Shown: positions 8,647 through 21,086, numbered from the stretch's first letter. The stretch: 44,055 nucleotides of DNA from an uncultured Rubrobacteraceae bacterium (GCA_902806015.1 CADCUZ010000045.1:1-44055); one strand, 5' to 3'. Notes: a model not told the origin generated them from the sequence alone. Made by a program: numbers and translations.

Positions 8647-9365
8647 GGTCCGCCTCTGCGCCGGGCTACCCTCTGCTCAAATGGTCGGGCCGGTCTGCGA
8701 GGCTGCCGTCTCCCCGGCCCCGTATTGCCCGAGGCGGGGGTTAGACCACAGGCGATGCGGGGTAAAAGTCGCAGATCACTCGGGCCCGGGGAAACCGGGT
8801 GCGGTCCTTCCAGCTTTTCACGGGAGGTGGTGCCCGCGGTCGCGGCCCATCCTGATGTACACACGAACGCGGGGGATTCGAAAAGGACTCGGGAGCGGGC
8901 GACGATGGTCAATCCCAGAATATCGGCGCCTCGAAATCTCCGGGGCTTAACGCGTACGATTGCGCGCGAACCGCGCCAAGGCGTAGAAGCTTGGTGCAGC
9001 GTCAGGAAGGTCGCGTCGGAGAAACGGCCTCAACGTCTTCAAGGTCTTCGCCGAGCAGACGATTCTTAGAGAGTTTGCACTCCATAAATCGCTACCCCCA
9101 CTACATGTACCGCCTCTTCGAGCCTCGGCTCTCGTGGGAAGAGAAAAAGTGCTATCTGGCGGACGACTACTACTCGCAAGACCGGGGGAGGAAAACATCC
9201 GGCTGTGGTCGCTCCTGGCGCCCGACAAGTACCGCGGTCTCTGCCCACGGGCACGCTCCTCTGGTGTTATGAATGGGGGCCTCTGGCTCCACTAGACGCC
9301 GGCGTGACCCCGGTGTGGAGTGGGTAGGCTCTACGTGGCGTCCACCGGCACGAAGGAGCACGCAC
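8647..9365. other. Unassigned stretch between two pseudogenes
   Basis: About 700 bp with no gene I can support. Several frames stay open because of the high GC content. The most protein-like pieces are on the plus strand at about 9030-9230: one frame gives NVFKVFAEQTILREFALHK, and an offset frame gives YPHYMYRLFEPRLSWEEKK then CYLADDYYSQDRGRK. Neither has a convincing start or a family I recognise. This is probably more decayed coding sequence; no RNA gene or repeat was seen. Confidence 0.4.
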
Positions 9366-9953
9366 ATGCCCACAACGGGTCGCGTCGAGCCCTGGCTCAC
9401 CCTCTCCGTGGCCCAGGGCAAGGCCGTCCAGGTCGGCGGGATGCTCGGCGCGGCCACGCTCGCGTGGCCCGCCGGTCGGCGAGGGACAGGCTGCGCACGC
9501 TGGATGGTCTTGAGCCGCTTGCTGGCGTATTTTTCGGAGCACGTCTTCTCCCACTGGCTCGTCGGGCGGGCCCTGGGCATCCGCTTCACCGGGTATGGCC
9601 TCCACGGCACGAGCCACCCGCGGTCCTACCCACCGGGGGCGCTTCGTGTTCTCGTGCCTCCCCTTCCAGAGCGCGCGCCTCGACCCTCAGTCGCTCGGGG
9701 CGGCCGCGCCTGCGGCACGCGTGGCGATGTACGCGGCCGGCACCGTCGGGACCGTGATCCCGAGCCTTGTTCTCCGGGGCTATTGCCTCCGACGCGGCGT
9801 GCCGGGGGGCGCGGCTTCTTCGTCGGCGCGAACCTGTGGAGCGTGCCGCTGCTCTTGAGCGAGGCTTTGCGCCCCGGCAGGGACCTGCGCCGGGCCTGGC
9901 TTGGCAACAGCGTCAGGCCCCCTAGACACGCCTCCTCGGACTCGACCTTCTGA
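9366..9953 (+). pseudogene. Frameshifted multi-pass membrane protein remnant, unknown function
   Basis: An ATG at 9366-9368 with a good ribosome-binding site (GAAGGAG, seven bases upstream) opens a hydrophobic protein: EPWLTLSVAQGKAVQVGG, RWMVLSRLLAYFSEHVFSHW, LVGRALGIRFTGYGLHGTSH. From about 9640 the protein-like sequence moves to the next frame (RFVFSCLPFQSARLDPQSLG, then VAMYAAGTVGTVIPSLVL). From about 9805 it returns to the first frame (GFFVGANLWSVPLLLSEALR). Two offsetting indels therefore leave one 226-codon open frame whose middle third is nonsense. The EHVFSHW segment in a helix resembles metal-binding or membrane-peptidase-like patterns, but I do not assign a function. It is transcribed opposite to the flanking operons. 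Confidence 0.6.
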
Positions 9954-10029
9954 AGACGCATACCCTTTGCGACGTGATGGGGGCGGCCCGGGCAGGTCCC
10001 GCATAAGGCAGCGGCGGGCCTTTAGGGGC

Positions 10030-10899
10030 CTACCGCAGGGCGCCCGTCAGCCCCGCGGCATCCATGCCCGCCTCGCGCAGGTAGTCGGAGAATTCCGAAA
10101 GAATTTCACCTGGGTCCCGGACGAAGCTTGCGGTCCCGACCTGGACGACGGTCGCTCCGGCGAGCATGAACTCCGCCACGTCGGTCCCGCTCGTCACGCC
10201 CCCGCCCCCAAGGATCGGCACGCGGACGGCCCGGGCGACGTCGTAGACGGCCTTTAACGCGACGGGCTTGACGGCGGGTCCGGAGAGTCCGCCCCGCACG
10301 ATCACTGACCTCCTCCGCGCGTCTATGGCGAGGGCCGGTATAGTGTTCATGACGGTGAGGGCGTCGGCGCCCGCGGACTCTGCCGCGCGGGCGTTCACGA
10401 CGGCCCCCTCGTGGGTGAGCTTAGCGAAGAGAGGCTTTTCGGGCACCGCCGCGCGGCAGGCCGCCACGACCTCCTCGACGGCGGCGGGGCCGGCGCAGAA
10501 GGTGAGCCCTCCGTGCTCGACGTTGGGGCACGAGAGGTTCAACTCTATGGCCGCCACGCGTTCGTCCTGCGAGACCCGCTCGCAGAGGGCGGTGAAGTCG
10601 CGGACCGTGCCACCGGCTACCGACACGAAGATGGGGACACCGAGATCGAAGGCGTCAATGTCCTCCATGAAACGTTCCACGCCGGGGTTCTGCAGCCCGA
10701 TGGAATTAATCATGCCCGAGGGCGTCTCGGCTACGCGCGGCGGCGGGTTGCCCGCCCGCTCGGTGGGGGTCGTGGTCTTGGGCAGTATCGCCCCGTATAC
10801 GCCCCCAACCTCCCCGAGCGCCTCCTTCGCCAGCGTCCCCGAGGCGGGAACCAGGGGGGTGCTTAAGGTCATCCTGCACAGCTCGACCGCAAGGTTCAC
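10030..10899 (-). CDS. pyrD: Dihydroorotate dehydrogenase, class 1B catalytic subunit
   Basis: Oxidises dihydroorotate to orotate with bound FMN; in class 1B enzymes electrons pass to NAD through PyrK. Visible motifs are PLVPASGTL, LPKTTTPTERAGNPPPR (Lys ~41), MINSIGLQNPG, and NLSCPNVEHGG with the catalytic-base Cys ~124, which marks the class 1 soluble enzyme. The FMN phosphate loop is GGGGVTSGTDVAEFMLAGA. The frame is open upstream, but GTG 10897-10899 is preceded by GGGAGAGG at good spacing and gives the normal 289 residues. It follows pyrK by 20 bp and is the last intact gene of the pyr operon. Confidence 0.95.
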   Translation of the reverse strand: MNLAVELCRMTLSTPLVPASGTLAKEALGEVGGVYGAILPKTTTPTERAGNPPPRVAETPSGMINSIGLQNPGVERFMEDIDAFDLGVPIFVSVAGGTVRDFTALCERVSQDERVAAIELNLSCPNVEHGGLTFCAGPAAVEEVVAACRAAVPEKPLFAKLTHEGAVVNARAAESAGADALTVMNTIPALAIDARRRSVIVRGGLSGPAVKPVALKAVYDVARAVRVPILGGGGVTSGTDVAEFMLAGATVVQVGTASFVRDPGEILSEFSDYLREAGMDAAGLTGALR

Positions 10900-10919
10900 G
10901 CCGGCGGCCCTCTCCCGCA

Positions 10920-11650
10920 CTACCACGCCAGCGCCCCCGCCCGGAAAACGGGGCCCTCGATGCAGGAACGGACGTATCCCCCTTCCACCGGCACCGCGCA
11001 ACCGTTGCACGACCCGTTGCCGCAGCCCATCCGCTCTTCCACGGAAAGCTGCCGCAGCCCGTCCGGTCCTGCGGCGTCCTTGACGGCGGCCAGCATGGCG
11101 TTGGGCCCGCAGGCGTAGACGGCGGGGTATCCTGAGAGGTCGGGCGCGGCGTCGAGTATCGTGCCGTGGGCACCGGCAGAACCGTCCATCGTGGCGACGG
11201 ACGCACCGGGAAATTCGTCGGCGACAACTGCCGTCCTGGCGTCGAGAAAGCCCAGGAACACGTCGTGGACGACGCCGCGGGCGGCGAGATCTCTACCCAG
11301 GATCTTAAGCGGCGCAACCCCGATGCCCCCGCCGAGCAGCGCGGCCGGGCCGTCGGAGGCGTCCACCTCGAAGCCCTTTCCGAGGGGGGCTGTCACCTCT
11401 ATCGTCCCCGTCGCCCGGTCCAGGAGCGCCGTGCCGCGACCCCGGACCTCGAAGAGAAGGCTCGCCACCCCACCTTCGAAGTCGTAGAACGAGAACGGGC
11501 GGGCAAGGAACGGATCGAGCGTCGCGGGGTAGCCCGCCGCGCGGGCCATCACGAACCTGCCCGGCTCCACCCCCCCGCCCGGCCACCGGTAGCTTAGTAG
11601 GGTGTAAGCTCCCAACTCGCGGCGCCCTTCGATTGGTACCGTGTAAAACT

Positions 11651-11654
<4 letters not shown>
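10920..11654 (-). CDS. pyrK: Dihydroorotate dehydrogenase electron-transfer subunit
   Basis: FAD and [2Fe-2S] protein that passes electrons from PyrD to NAD. The FAD site RPFSFYDF is at ~52-59, the NAD-binding part begins [12 protein letters not shown], and CGPNAML is present near the C-terminus. The cluster ligands are four cysteines in CGNGSCNGC...VRSCIEG (~211, 216, 219, 231). GTG at 11652-11654 overlaps the carB stop by four bases (GTGA), giving 244 residues; the longer open frame upstream is a carB shadow. Confidence 0.95.
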
Positions 11655-14815
<3,161 letters not shown>

Positions 14816-14817
14816 GT

Positions 14818-15945
14818 TTAGCTGACCACCGCCTTCGGAGAGACGCCGTCCACGAACCCGTCGAAGAGGTAACCGGAATCTCGGGGCCCAGGACTCGACT
14901 CCGGGTGGTACTGGACACTCCAGGCGCGGAGGTCCGGCGCCGAGATCCCCTCGACGGTGCCGTCGTAGAGGTTGCGGTGGGTCAACTCGACCCCCTTCGG
15001 CAACGATTCTTCGAGCACGGCGAAGCCGTGGTTCTGGCTCGTGATCTCGATGCGCCCGTTCTCCAGGCTCCTGACCGGATGGTTCGCCCCGTGGTGCCCG
15101 AACGGCATCTTGTACGTCTCGCAACCGAGGGCGAGCCCCAGCAGCTGGTGGCCCAGGCAGATGCCGAAGACCGGAACCTCGCCTAGAGCGGAACGCAAGG
15201 CGTCCACTGCCCGCTCCAGGGCCGCGGGGTCGCCGGGGCCGTTCGAGAGAAAGAGCCCGTCGGGAGCGGAGTCCAGGATAGCCCCCGGCTCGGCCCAACC
15301 GGGCATGGCGAGCACCGTCGCGCCGCGGCTGCGGAGCTCTTTGTAGATGGAGCCCTTGACCCCGTAGTCCAGGGCCACCACTCGACACCGCTCCTCGCCG
15401 AAGGCCGGCATGAGGGCAGGCTCGGTCAGGTCGGAGCCGGAGGACGCCAGATCGAGACCCACCATCGAGGGGTGGGCGCTCGCCTTCTCGCGCAGCGCGC
15501 TCGGATCTCTCTGTACGGTAGAGACGACGCCCCGCATCGCGCCCTTGTCTCTTATTCGCCGGGTTAGGGCCCGCGTATCCATGCCTTCGATGCCGAGGAC
15601 GCCGGCCTCGTCGAGGGTGGCTGCGAGGGACTTCTCGCTAGCCCAGTTGCTGTGGTAGGGGGTGTACTCGCGGACTAGGACGGCGGCGGTCTGGACGTCG
15701 CGGGACTCCTCGTCGCCGGGGATCATGCCGTAGTTGCCTATGAGGGGGTATGTGAAAAGCACGATCTGGCCCCGGTAGGAGGGGTCGGTGATCGTCTCCT
15801 GGTAACCGACCATGCTGGTGGTGAAGACGACCTCGCCGGCGACCTCGCCGTCCCCGGCGAAGCTCCAGCCCTCGAAGACGGAACCGTCTTCGAGCACCAG
15901 CGTCGCCCTGCTGCGTCCCTGACGCTGGCTACCCGCGTGTTCCAA
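14818..15945 (-). CDS. carA: Carbamoyl-phosphate synthase small (glutaminase) subunit
   Basis: Releases ammonia from glutamine for CarB. The N-terminal domain starts [17 protein letters not shown] and has [20 protein letters not shown]. The class I glutamine amidotransferase triad is visible: nucleophile Cys ~263 in [11 protein letters not shown], with His ~347 and Glu ~349 in [11 protein letters not shown]. The frame is open to TTG 15982-15984. I prefer TTG 15943-15945 because GGGAG lies six bases upstream and it gives a normal 375 residues. It overlaps the pyrC end by 17 bp. Confidence 0.93.
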   Translation of the reverse strand: MEHAGSQRQGRSRATLVLEDGSVFEGWSFAGDGEVAGEVVFTTSMVGYQETITDPSYRGQIVLFTYPLIGNYGMIPGDEESRDVQTAAVLVREYTPYHSNWASEKSLAATLDEAGVLGIEGMDTRALTRRIRDKGAMRGVVSTVQRDPSALREKASAHPSMVGLDLASSGSDLTEPALMPAFGEERCRVVALDYGVKGSIYKELRSRGATVLAMPGWAEPGAILDSAPDGLFLSNGPGDPAALERAVDALRSALGEVPVFGICLGHQLLGLALGCETYKMPFGHHGANHPVRSLENGRIEITSQNHGFAVLEESLPKGVELTHRNLYDGTVEGISAPDLRAWSVQYHPESSPGPRDSGYLFDGFVDGVSPKAVVS

Positions 15946-17239
15946 ATTTTGCTCCCGTTCTGTTGTGTACGAGCTCTCCGCCAACTATAGTACCCACCAC
16001 CCGGCCCGTCAGGGTCTTCCCGAGGTAAGGCGAGTTGGACGATCGGCTTATCATGGCCTCCGAATCGACCTTCCACCTCTCGGAGAGGTCCACGAGCGCG
16101 AGGTCAGCCGGCTCCCCCACCGCCAAGCTGCCCCCCTCGCCGACCCATCGTCCCGGCGCGCAGCTCATAGCGTCCACGAGCCGCGGGAGCGAGAGCCCGC
16201 CGGTCAGCACGAGCGCGGTGTAGAGGGCGGAGAACGCCGTCTCGTGGCCGAGAAAGCCGGGCGCCGCCTCTTCAAGCGGCAGCTCCTTCTCTTCGGACGC
16301 GTGCGGGGCGTGGTCCGTCGCTACGAAATCGAGCACGCCGGCCCGGAGCGCCGCGCCCACACCGTCACTGTCAGCGTCTGGGCGGAGGGGCGGGTTGACC
16401 CGGTAGAGCCCTTCGAGGGTCGAGACGAGGTCGTCGGTCAGGGTGAGGTGGTGGGGGGTCGTGTCCGCCGTGACGTCGGCCCGGTCTTTGAAGAAGGCGA
16501 CGAGGGCCGCCGAGAGTGCCGTGGAGACGTGGGTGATGTGGGTCTTGGCACCCGTCTCGGCGGCGAGGATTAGGGCCGTCGCCGTCGCCACGTCTTCGGC
16601 GCTCGCCGGGGAGCCGGGGATGCCGGTCAGGGAAGCGGCGACGCCGTCGTGGACCACGCCCGTCGCAAGGGTGTGGTCCTCGCAGTGCAGGATCAGGGGC
16701 AGACCCGCCGTGCGGGCGTAGGCCATCCCGTTGCGCAGCACCCCGGCCGAGGCGGTGCCCACGCCGTCGTCCGAGACGCAGAAGGCTCCTGCCTCCTTCA
16801 AGAGGTGCATCTCGGTGAGGCGTTCTCCTTTGAGGCCGACGTGGAGGGCCGCGGAGATCCGGGCCCGGACGCGGGACTCCCTCTCAATCCGGCGGGCAAG
16901 GCCGCCCACTATCATGGGGCTGTCCACGATGGGGTCCGTGTTAGGCATCATGACGACGCCGGTGAAGCCCCCGGCGGCGGCCGAGGCGGAGCCGCTCTCG
17001 ATGTTCTCCTCGTCCTCGCGCCCTGGCGTGCGCCAGTGGGCGTGTACGTCCACGAAGCCCGGAAAGAGGTGCAGCCCGCCCGCGTCCAGCTCTCGCCCGC
17101 CGCGCAGGTTGTCCCCGACCTCTGCGATCATGCCCCCCAAGATGCGGACGTCCATGACGCCGTCGGGGCCGGCGCCCGGGTCGAGCACGTGGGCGTGGCG
17201 GACCACCGTTTCGGCGACGCCGGGGTTCTCGCGGGTCAA
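15929..17239 (-). CDS. pyrC: Dihydroorotase
   Basis: Zinc amidohydrolase closing carbamoyl aspartate to dihydroorotate. Metal ligands HAHWRTPG (His ~66, His ~68, substrate Arg ~70) follow the start of the barrel. Further motifs are CVSDDGVG (bridging Asp), [15 protein letters not shown], and ATDHAPH with the catalytic Asp. This is the class I (Bacillus/Aquifex) type, and 436 residues is usual. TTG start at 17237-17239 overlaps the pyrB stop codon (TTGA). Confidence 0.96.
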   Translation of the reverse strand: MTRENPGVAETVVRHAHVLDPGAGPDGVMDVRILGGMIAEVGDNLRGGRELDAGGLHLFPGFVDVHAHWRTPGREDEENIESGSASAAAGGFTGVVMMPNTDPIVDSPMIVGGLARRIERESRVRARISAALHVGLKGERLTEMHLLKEAGAFCVSDDGVGTASAGVLRNGMAYARTAGLPLILHCEDHTLATGVVHDGVAASLTGIPGSPASAEDVATATALILAAETGAKTHITHVSTALSAALVAFFKDRADVTADTTPHHLTLTDDLVSTLEGLYRVNPPLRPDADSDGVGAALRAGVLDFVATDHAPHASEEKELPLEEAAPGFLGHETAFSALYTALVLTGGLSLPRLVDAMSCAPGRWVGEGGSLAVGEPADLALVDLSERWKVDSEAMISRSSNSPYLGKTLTGRVVGTIVGGELVHNRTGAKFGTRG

Positions 17240-18153
17240 GCGGCGGCCCGATCCGCCGCGCCGGTGGCGGCGGCCAGCACGGCGGAGCGCACGGAAATCC
17301 CCGCAGCGACCTGGTTCGGTACGAGGGAGCCGGCGTCGAGCACGACGTCGCCGGAGATCTCCACGCCCCGGTTCACTGGGCCGGGGTGCATCACGAGCGC
17401 CCCGCCCCGCAGGTGACGGCGCGAGACACCGTAGAAGCGGGCGTACTCACCGACAGACGGTATCCTCGCGCCCGTCATCCTCTCTTTCTGGAGCCGCAGC
17501 ACGTAGAGGACCTCCGCTCCCCAGCCGAGCGCGTCGTCCACGGAGGGCAGCACGGGGAGACCCCAGGCGTCCACGTCGGACGGCAGCAGCGTGCGGGGTG
17601 CCACCAGGGAGATCTCCATCCCGGCTTTCGAGAAAGCCGGGATGACGCTCCTGGCGACCCGGCTGTGCAGCACATCCCCGACAACGGCGACCCTCCGCCC
17701 GGCCAGCTCGTCGAATCCGCCGGCGGCCTTGCTCAGGGCGTAGAGGTCCAGGAGCGCCTGGGTCGGGTGCTGCCCGCAGCCGTCGCCCGCGTTGATGACG
17801 GGCGCCGAGGTGTGGCGCGAGGCGAGCGCGGCAGCCCCCGCCGCCGGGTGGCGCAGGACCACCGCGTCCGCGCCGAGGCGGTCGAGGGTTACTACGGTGT
17901 CGATCAGGGATTCGCCCTTAGAGATGGATGACCCTTTGTCAGAGAGCGAGATCACGTCCGCCCCGCACCTCCTGGCGGCGAGCTCGAAGGAGACGGCCGT
18001 CCGCGTCGAGGCCTCGAAGAAGGCGAGGCACACGGTCTTGCCGGTCAGCGTGCCCCCGACGCGGCCCTCTGCGTGCGCCCGCGAGAGGTCCAAGATCTCC
18101 CTCAGGTCCTCACGCCCCGTGTTCTGGAGCGAGAGAAAGCTCTTATTCCCCAA
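17236..18153 (-). CDS. pyrB: Aspartate carbamoyltransferase catalytic subunit
   Basis: Joins carbamoyl phosphate and aspartate, the committed step of pyrimidine synthesis. The carbamoyl-phosphate loop is [13 protein letters not shown] (STRT ~49-52). The family signature [14 protein letters not shown] follows, and the aspartate-side loop is [12 protein letters not shown]. No pyrI regulatory subunit is nearby, consistent with control by PyrR instead. TTG at 18151-18153 lies inside the end of pyrR (11-bp overlap); 305 residues is normal. Confidence 0.96.
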   Translation of the reverse strand: MGNKSFLSLQNTGREDLREILDLSRAHAEGRVGGTLTGKTVCLAFFEASTRTAVSFELAARRCGADVISLSDKGSSISKGESLIDTVVTLDRLGADAVVLRHPAAGAAALASRHTSAPVINAGDGCGQHPTQALLDLYALSKAAGGFDELAGRRVAVVGDVLHSRVARSVIPAFSKAGMEISLVAPRTLLPSDVDAWGLPVLPSVDDALGWGAEVLYVLRLQKERMTGARIPSVGEYARFYGVSRRHLRGGALVMHPGPVNRGVEISGDVVLDAGSLVPNQVAAGISVRSAVLAAATGAADRAAA

Positions 18154-18697
18154 CGACGATCACCCCGTCCTCCCCGTCGGTCTCCTCCAAATTAACCAGC
18201 ACCCGCTGCCCACGCGCCGTCGGCACGTTCTTGCCGACGTAGTCGGCCCGGACCGGCAACTCCCGGTGCCCCCGGTCCACCAGCACCGCAAGCCTTATGG
18301 CCGCAGGCCTCCCGAGTTCGAGCAGCGCGTCCATCGCCGCCCGCGCCGTCCGGCCCGTGTAGAGCACGTCGTCGACAAGCACTACTGTCTTCCCCGCGAC
18401 GTCGAAAGGGATTCGACTCCCCTTGACTTCCGGCTCGTCTTCGGAGAGGTCGTCGCGGTGGAGGGTGATGTCCAGCGACCCGACGTGCGCGTCGAGCCCC
18501 TCGAACCGCAGGAGGTTCGCGCATATCCGCTGCGCCAGCGGTACCCCGCGCGTCAGCACCCCGACGAGGGCCAAGGTTTCGAGCGAAGCGGCGTTACGTT
18601 CGAGGATCTCGTGCGAGACGCGCCTCAGCGAGCGGTCGATACTATCCGGTGTGAGCACCCGCGAACGCGCGTGCTCGTGGACGCTTGATCGGTCCAC
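18143..18697 (-). CDS. pyrR: PyrR, pyr operon regulator and uracil phosphoribosyltransferase
   Basis: RNA-binding regulator that senses UMP/UTP and represses the pyr operon; it also has some uracil phosphoribosyltransferase activity. The PRPP loop [17 protein letters not shown] is at ~105-121. [14 protein letters not shown] and [11 protein letters not shown] are typical of the family. GTG at 18695-18697 has AAGGGGG five bases upstream. That ribosome-binding site lies directly beside a PyrR-binding-like RNA sequence, so the gene probably controls its own translation. First gene of the operon. Confidence 0.96.
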   Translation of the reverse strand: MDRSSVHEHARSRVLTPDSIDRSLRRVSHEILERNAASLETLALVGVLTRGVPLAQRICANLLRFEGLDAHVGSLDITLHRDDLSEDEPEVKGSRIPFDVAGKTVVLVDDVLYTGRTARAAMDALLELGRPAAIRLAVLVDRGHRELPVRADYVGKNVPTARGQRVLVNLEETDGEDGVIVVGE

Positions 18698-18710
18698 GCC
18701 TACCCCCTTC

Positions 18711-18726
18711 GCGCCTCACGGGACGC
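18711..18726 (-). promoter_or_regulatory. Putative PyrR-binding RNA element in the pyr leader
   Basis: The minus-strand transcript reads GCGTCCCGTGAGGCGC. Its core UCCCGUGAGG fits the PyrR loop consensus (UCCNGNGAGG), and GCG/CGC can close a short stem. The pyrR Shine-Dalgarno AAGGGGG begins three bases downstream, so bound PyrR could block ribosome access. This arrangement is known for mycobacterial pyr leaders; the match here is by eye. Confidence 0.6.
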
Positions 18727-18753
18727 CGTTAAAGGTCAGTATGTCGATAAGCC

Positions 18754-18782
18754 AAGCTACCAGAGCCCGCCGAAGCCGTCAA
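18754..18782 (-). promoter_or_regulatory. Promoter of the pyr operon
   Basis: Minus strand: -35 TTGACG (18777-18782), 17-bp spacer, -10 TAGCTT (18754-18759) preceded by TGG (extended -10). The predicted start near 18747 leaves a leader of about 50 bases ahead of pyrR that contains the PyrR-binding-like element. Confidence 0.6.
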
Positions 18783-18828
18783 GGAAGGGACCCGTGAGAT
18801 GCCACGGCGCATCCTCGAAGGATACGAT

Positions 18829-19710
18829 TCACGCGAGGTCCAGGACCTTCGCAGATTCGACCAGGTCCTCCGGAATAGGCGCCCCGAACTCAAACGCCTC
18901 GCCACTTACCGGATGGCGAAACGCGAGGCGCTCGGCGTGCAGCCAAAGGCGGCGTTTGGGCACGGGGGTGCCGTAGAGGGGGTCGGCGTAGACGGGGTAG
19001 CCGATGGCGGAGAGGTGGACCCGGATCTGGTGCGTCCTCCCCGTCTCCAGGCGCACGCGTAGCATGGAGTGGCTATCGGACTCCCTGACCCGCTCGAAGT
19101 GCGTCACCGCGTGCTTGCCGAGGCCGGCGGCCATGAGCGTGGGGTTGTCCGGGTCGCGCCCGACCGGCGAGTCTACCGTGCCGGTCTCGGGCAGCCCGGT
19201 GCCCACGGCGACAGCGCCGTAGACCCGTTCGACCTCCCGCCGGACCATCATGCCAACGAGCCGGGTGTAGGCCGGCTCGCCCTTCGCGACCACGATGAGC
19301 CCCGAGGTGTCCCTGTCGAGCCGGTGCACCACGCCGGGCCGGTGGGTGTCGTCCCCCCCGGCTATCCCCCTGCTCAGCAGCGCGTTAACGAGGGTGCCCG
19401 AAGGGTTGCCGGCCCCGGGGTGCACGACGAGCCCGGCCGGCTTGTCCACGACGACGAGGTATTCGTCCTCGAAGACGGTGGGCACGGGTATGTCTTCGGG
19501 AGACAGCCCCGGGTCGGGCACCTCGGCCGCAATGGGGTCCCCCTCCCGAACCTTGTACGAGCGGCCCACGGGCCTGCCCTCAACGAGCAGGAGGCCGTCT
19601 TCCACCAGACGCCTGGCGGCGCTCCGGCTGATCCCGAGGCGCCGTGCCGCCAGACGATCCAGGCGTTCCCCCGTCTCACCGGGCTCTACCTTGAAACTCC
19701 GAAGGGACAC
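18829..19710 (-). CDS. rluD: RluD-family 23S rRNA pseudouridine synthase
   Basis: Converts specific uridines of large-subunit rRNA to pseudouridine. An N-terminal S4 RNA-binding domain (ERLDRLAARRLGISRSAARR, ~15-34) is followed by the RluA/RluD catalytic domain. Catalytic Asp ~132 lies in HRLDRDTSGLIVVAK. Also present are GLVVHPGAGNPSGTLVNAL, LETGRTHQIRVHLSAIGYPV and DPLYG. I start at GTG 19708-19710 (MSLRSFKVEPGE), four bases after the DUF167 stop; the longer open frame is shadow. The exact target uridines cannot be told. Confidence 0.93.
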   Translation of the reverse strand: MSLRSFKVEPGETGERLDRLAARRLGISRSAARRLVEDGLLLVEGRPVGRSYKVREGDPIAAEVPDPGLSPEDIPVPTVFEDEYLVVVDKPAGLVVHPGAGNPSGTLVNALLSRGIAGGDDTHRPGVVHRLDRDTSGLIVVAKGEPAYTRLVGMMVRREVERVYGAVAVGTGLPETGTVDSPVGRDPDNPTLMAAGLGKHAVTHFERVRESDSHSMLRVRLETGRTHQIRVHLSAIGYPVYADPLYGTPVPKRRLWLHAERLAFRHPVSGEAFEFGAPIPEDLVESAKVLDLA

Positions 19711-19714
19711 CAGG

Positions 19715-20020
19715 CTACGCCAGGTACGAAGATACGGTCTCCCGCGCCCCCGCCGCGTCCACGCCGTCCACAAAGGCCGCCTTGTCCCTCGCCGACAGGT
19801 CCCGGACGACCCGCGCCCCGGAGGACGCAGCGCCGACGGGGCCGGCCACGAAGTGCTCGACCTCAGCGTTGGCCGTGCCGCCCACGGGCGGGGCGGCTAC
19901 CCTCAGCTTCAGCGCCACCCCGCTATAAGTGCCCCCGATCCCGTTGCTCCTCGCGCCGGGCGACACCCGGAGCCGGACGAGAACGCCCACGCCCTTCGGG
20001 ACAACGAAATCCCTACCCAC
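19715..20020 (-). CDS. DUF167 (YggU-like) protein
   Basis: Small conserved protein of unknown function. The ~101 residues include the family pattern VRLRVSPGARSNGIGGTY, ALKLRVAAPPVGGTANAE, and VVRDLSARDKAAFVDGVD. GTG at 20018-20020 overlaps the divIVA stop region by eight bases; a GTG at 19988-19990 is possible. It is often found near yggT and division genes, as here. Confidence 0.85.
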   Translation of the reverse strand: MGRDFVVPKGVGVLVRLRVSPGARSNGIGGTYSGVALKLRVAAPPVGGTANAEVEHFVAGPVGAASSGARVVRDLSARDKAAFVDGVDAAGARETVSSYLA

Positions 20021-21086
20021 GCCTGCGGAAAAAACGGCTTGCCCGGGAGATGCGGCTGTCGCCGCCCCACCTGTCGGAGGATCCCCGGTCGAAGGTTTCC
20101 TGGGAACTGCTCTCCTCGGCGAGCATCGGCTCCCGCTGCTCACCCTCCTCCGACGCCCGCGGCTCGTCGGCCGCCGATCCTTTCACCGGCGGCTCTTCTG
20201 CCGCGGGCTCCTGGGCAACAGCGGAGGTTTCGGTGGACCAAACGACCCGGTCCGATCCGTCGTCACCCGGCTCGTCGGTGGACGCACCGGTTGAGGTCGG
20301 TTCCTCGGCCCGCAAGACCTGCGTCTCCTGCTCGTCCGCCGAGGCCTCTTCGGGATACGGCCCCTCCGCCAGAGGCCCCGTTCTCTCGGGATCGCCCGTC
20401 GCGACAGGCGCGAGTTTGATGCGCGGGGTCGCGTCCGGGTCCTCCACGTCGCCCGTATCGTGTGCCCCGAAGGCCGGCTCCGCGGCCGCCGCGCTGTCCG
20501 GCTCGGCCGCCGCGGCGGGCTCCTGACGGACGGCGGCCTCGCGGACCACCGCTATAGACTCGGTGTCCAGACGCTCGCGCAGGGAGGCCTCTATCTCCCT
20601 GGTGGAGCTGACCTCCATGTTCTCCATCGAACTCATGTAGGCCTTCAGGAGGTGGCGGAAGTCGTTGGCGAATCTCTTCTTCGACTCCTGCAGGGCCCCG
20701 TAAGACTCCTGAACCCGCTCTATCTGCGAAGAAGAGTCGGCCAGCATCTGGTGGGAGCGGGCCTGGGCGTCCCGGATCGTGAGCTCCGCCTCACGCCTCG
20801 CGCCCTGCCGGACGTCTTCGGCCTCCTGGTTCGCGCTGCGACGCAGGTCGTTCGCGGCCCGCTCCGCGTGGACCAACGCAGCCCGAATGGAACCCTCCAG
20901 GTCCTCGAACTGCTGCAGACGGTCCCGCAGGCCGGAGACCTCCTGGCGCATCCTCTGGTTCTCGTTGTAGTTGCGCTCGAACTCGTCGGCGAGCGTGTCC
21001 AGGAAGTCGTCCACCTGGTTCGCGTCGTAGCCGCGAAAGCCGTTGCTGAACTCTTTGCGCCTGATGTCTATCGGTCGAATCGGCAA
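20013..21086 (-). CDS. divIVA: DivIVA/Wag31 polar growth and division scaffold
   Basis: Membrane-curvature-sensing coiled-coil protein that organises poles and septa. The conserved N-terminal crossed-loop region is PIRPIDIRRKEFSNGFRGYD then QVDDFLDTLADEFE (~2-37). A long coiled coil spans ~38-185, rich in Glu, Arg and Gln. Residues ~190-340 are an Ala/Glu/Pro-rich, probably disordered acidic tail, ending in a basic patch (SRASRFFRRRG). At 357 residues it is longer than the usual 200-280. TTG start at 21084-21086 with GGTGATC upstream; yggT stops six bases away. Confidence 0.93.
   Translation of the reverse strand: MPIRPIDIRRKEFSNGFRGYDANQVDDFLDTLADEFERNYNENQRMRQEVSGLRDRLQQFEDLEGSIRAALVHAERAANDLRRSANQEAEDVRQGARREAELTIRDAQARSHQMLADSSSQIERVQESYGALQESKKRFANDFRHLLKAYMSSMENMEVSSTREIEASLRERLDTESIAVVREAAVRQEPAAAAEPDSAAAAEPAFGAHDTGDVEDPDATPRIKLAPVATGDPERTGPLAEGPYPEEASADEQETQVLRAEEPTSTGASTDEPGDDGSDRVVWSTETSAVAQEPAAEEPPVKGSAADEPRASEEGEQREPMLAEESSSQETFDRGSSDRWGGDSRISRASRFFRRRG

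Noticed and set aside
8374..9069. 231-codon plus-strand frame over the recombinase remnant
   Set aside because: Antisense to the recombinase pieces; no motif or ribosome-binding site, and its translation is Arg/Pro/Ser-rich.
9990..10029. Terminator after pyrD
   Set aside because: Only a weak GGCC/GGCC pairing and no T-run; not enough to support a terminator.
14816..15388. N-terminal extension of carB
   Set aside because: The open frame continues upstream by chance; homology begins at ATG 14813-14815, and the extension overlaps carA.
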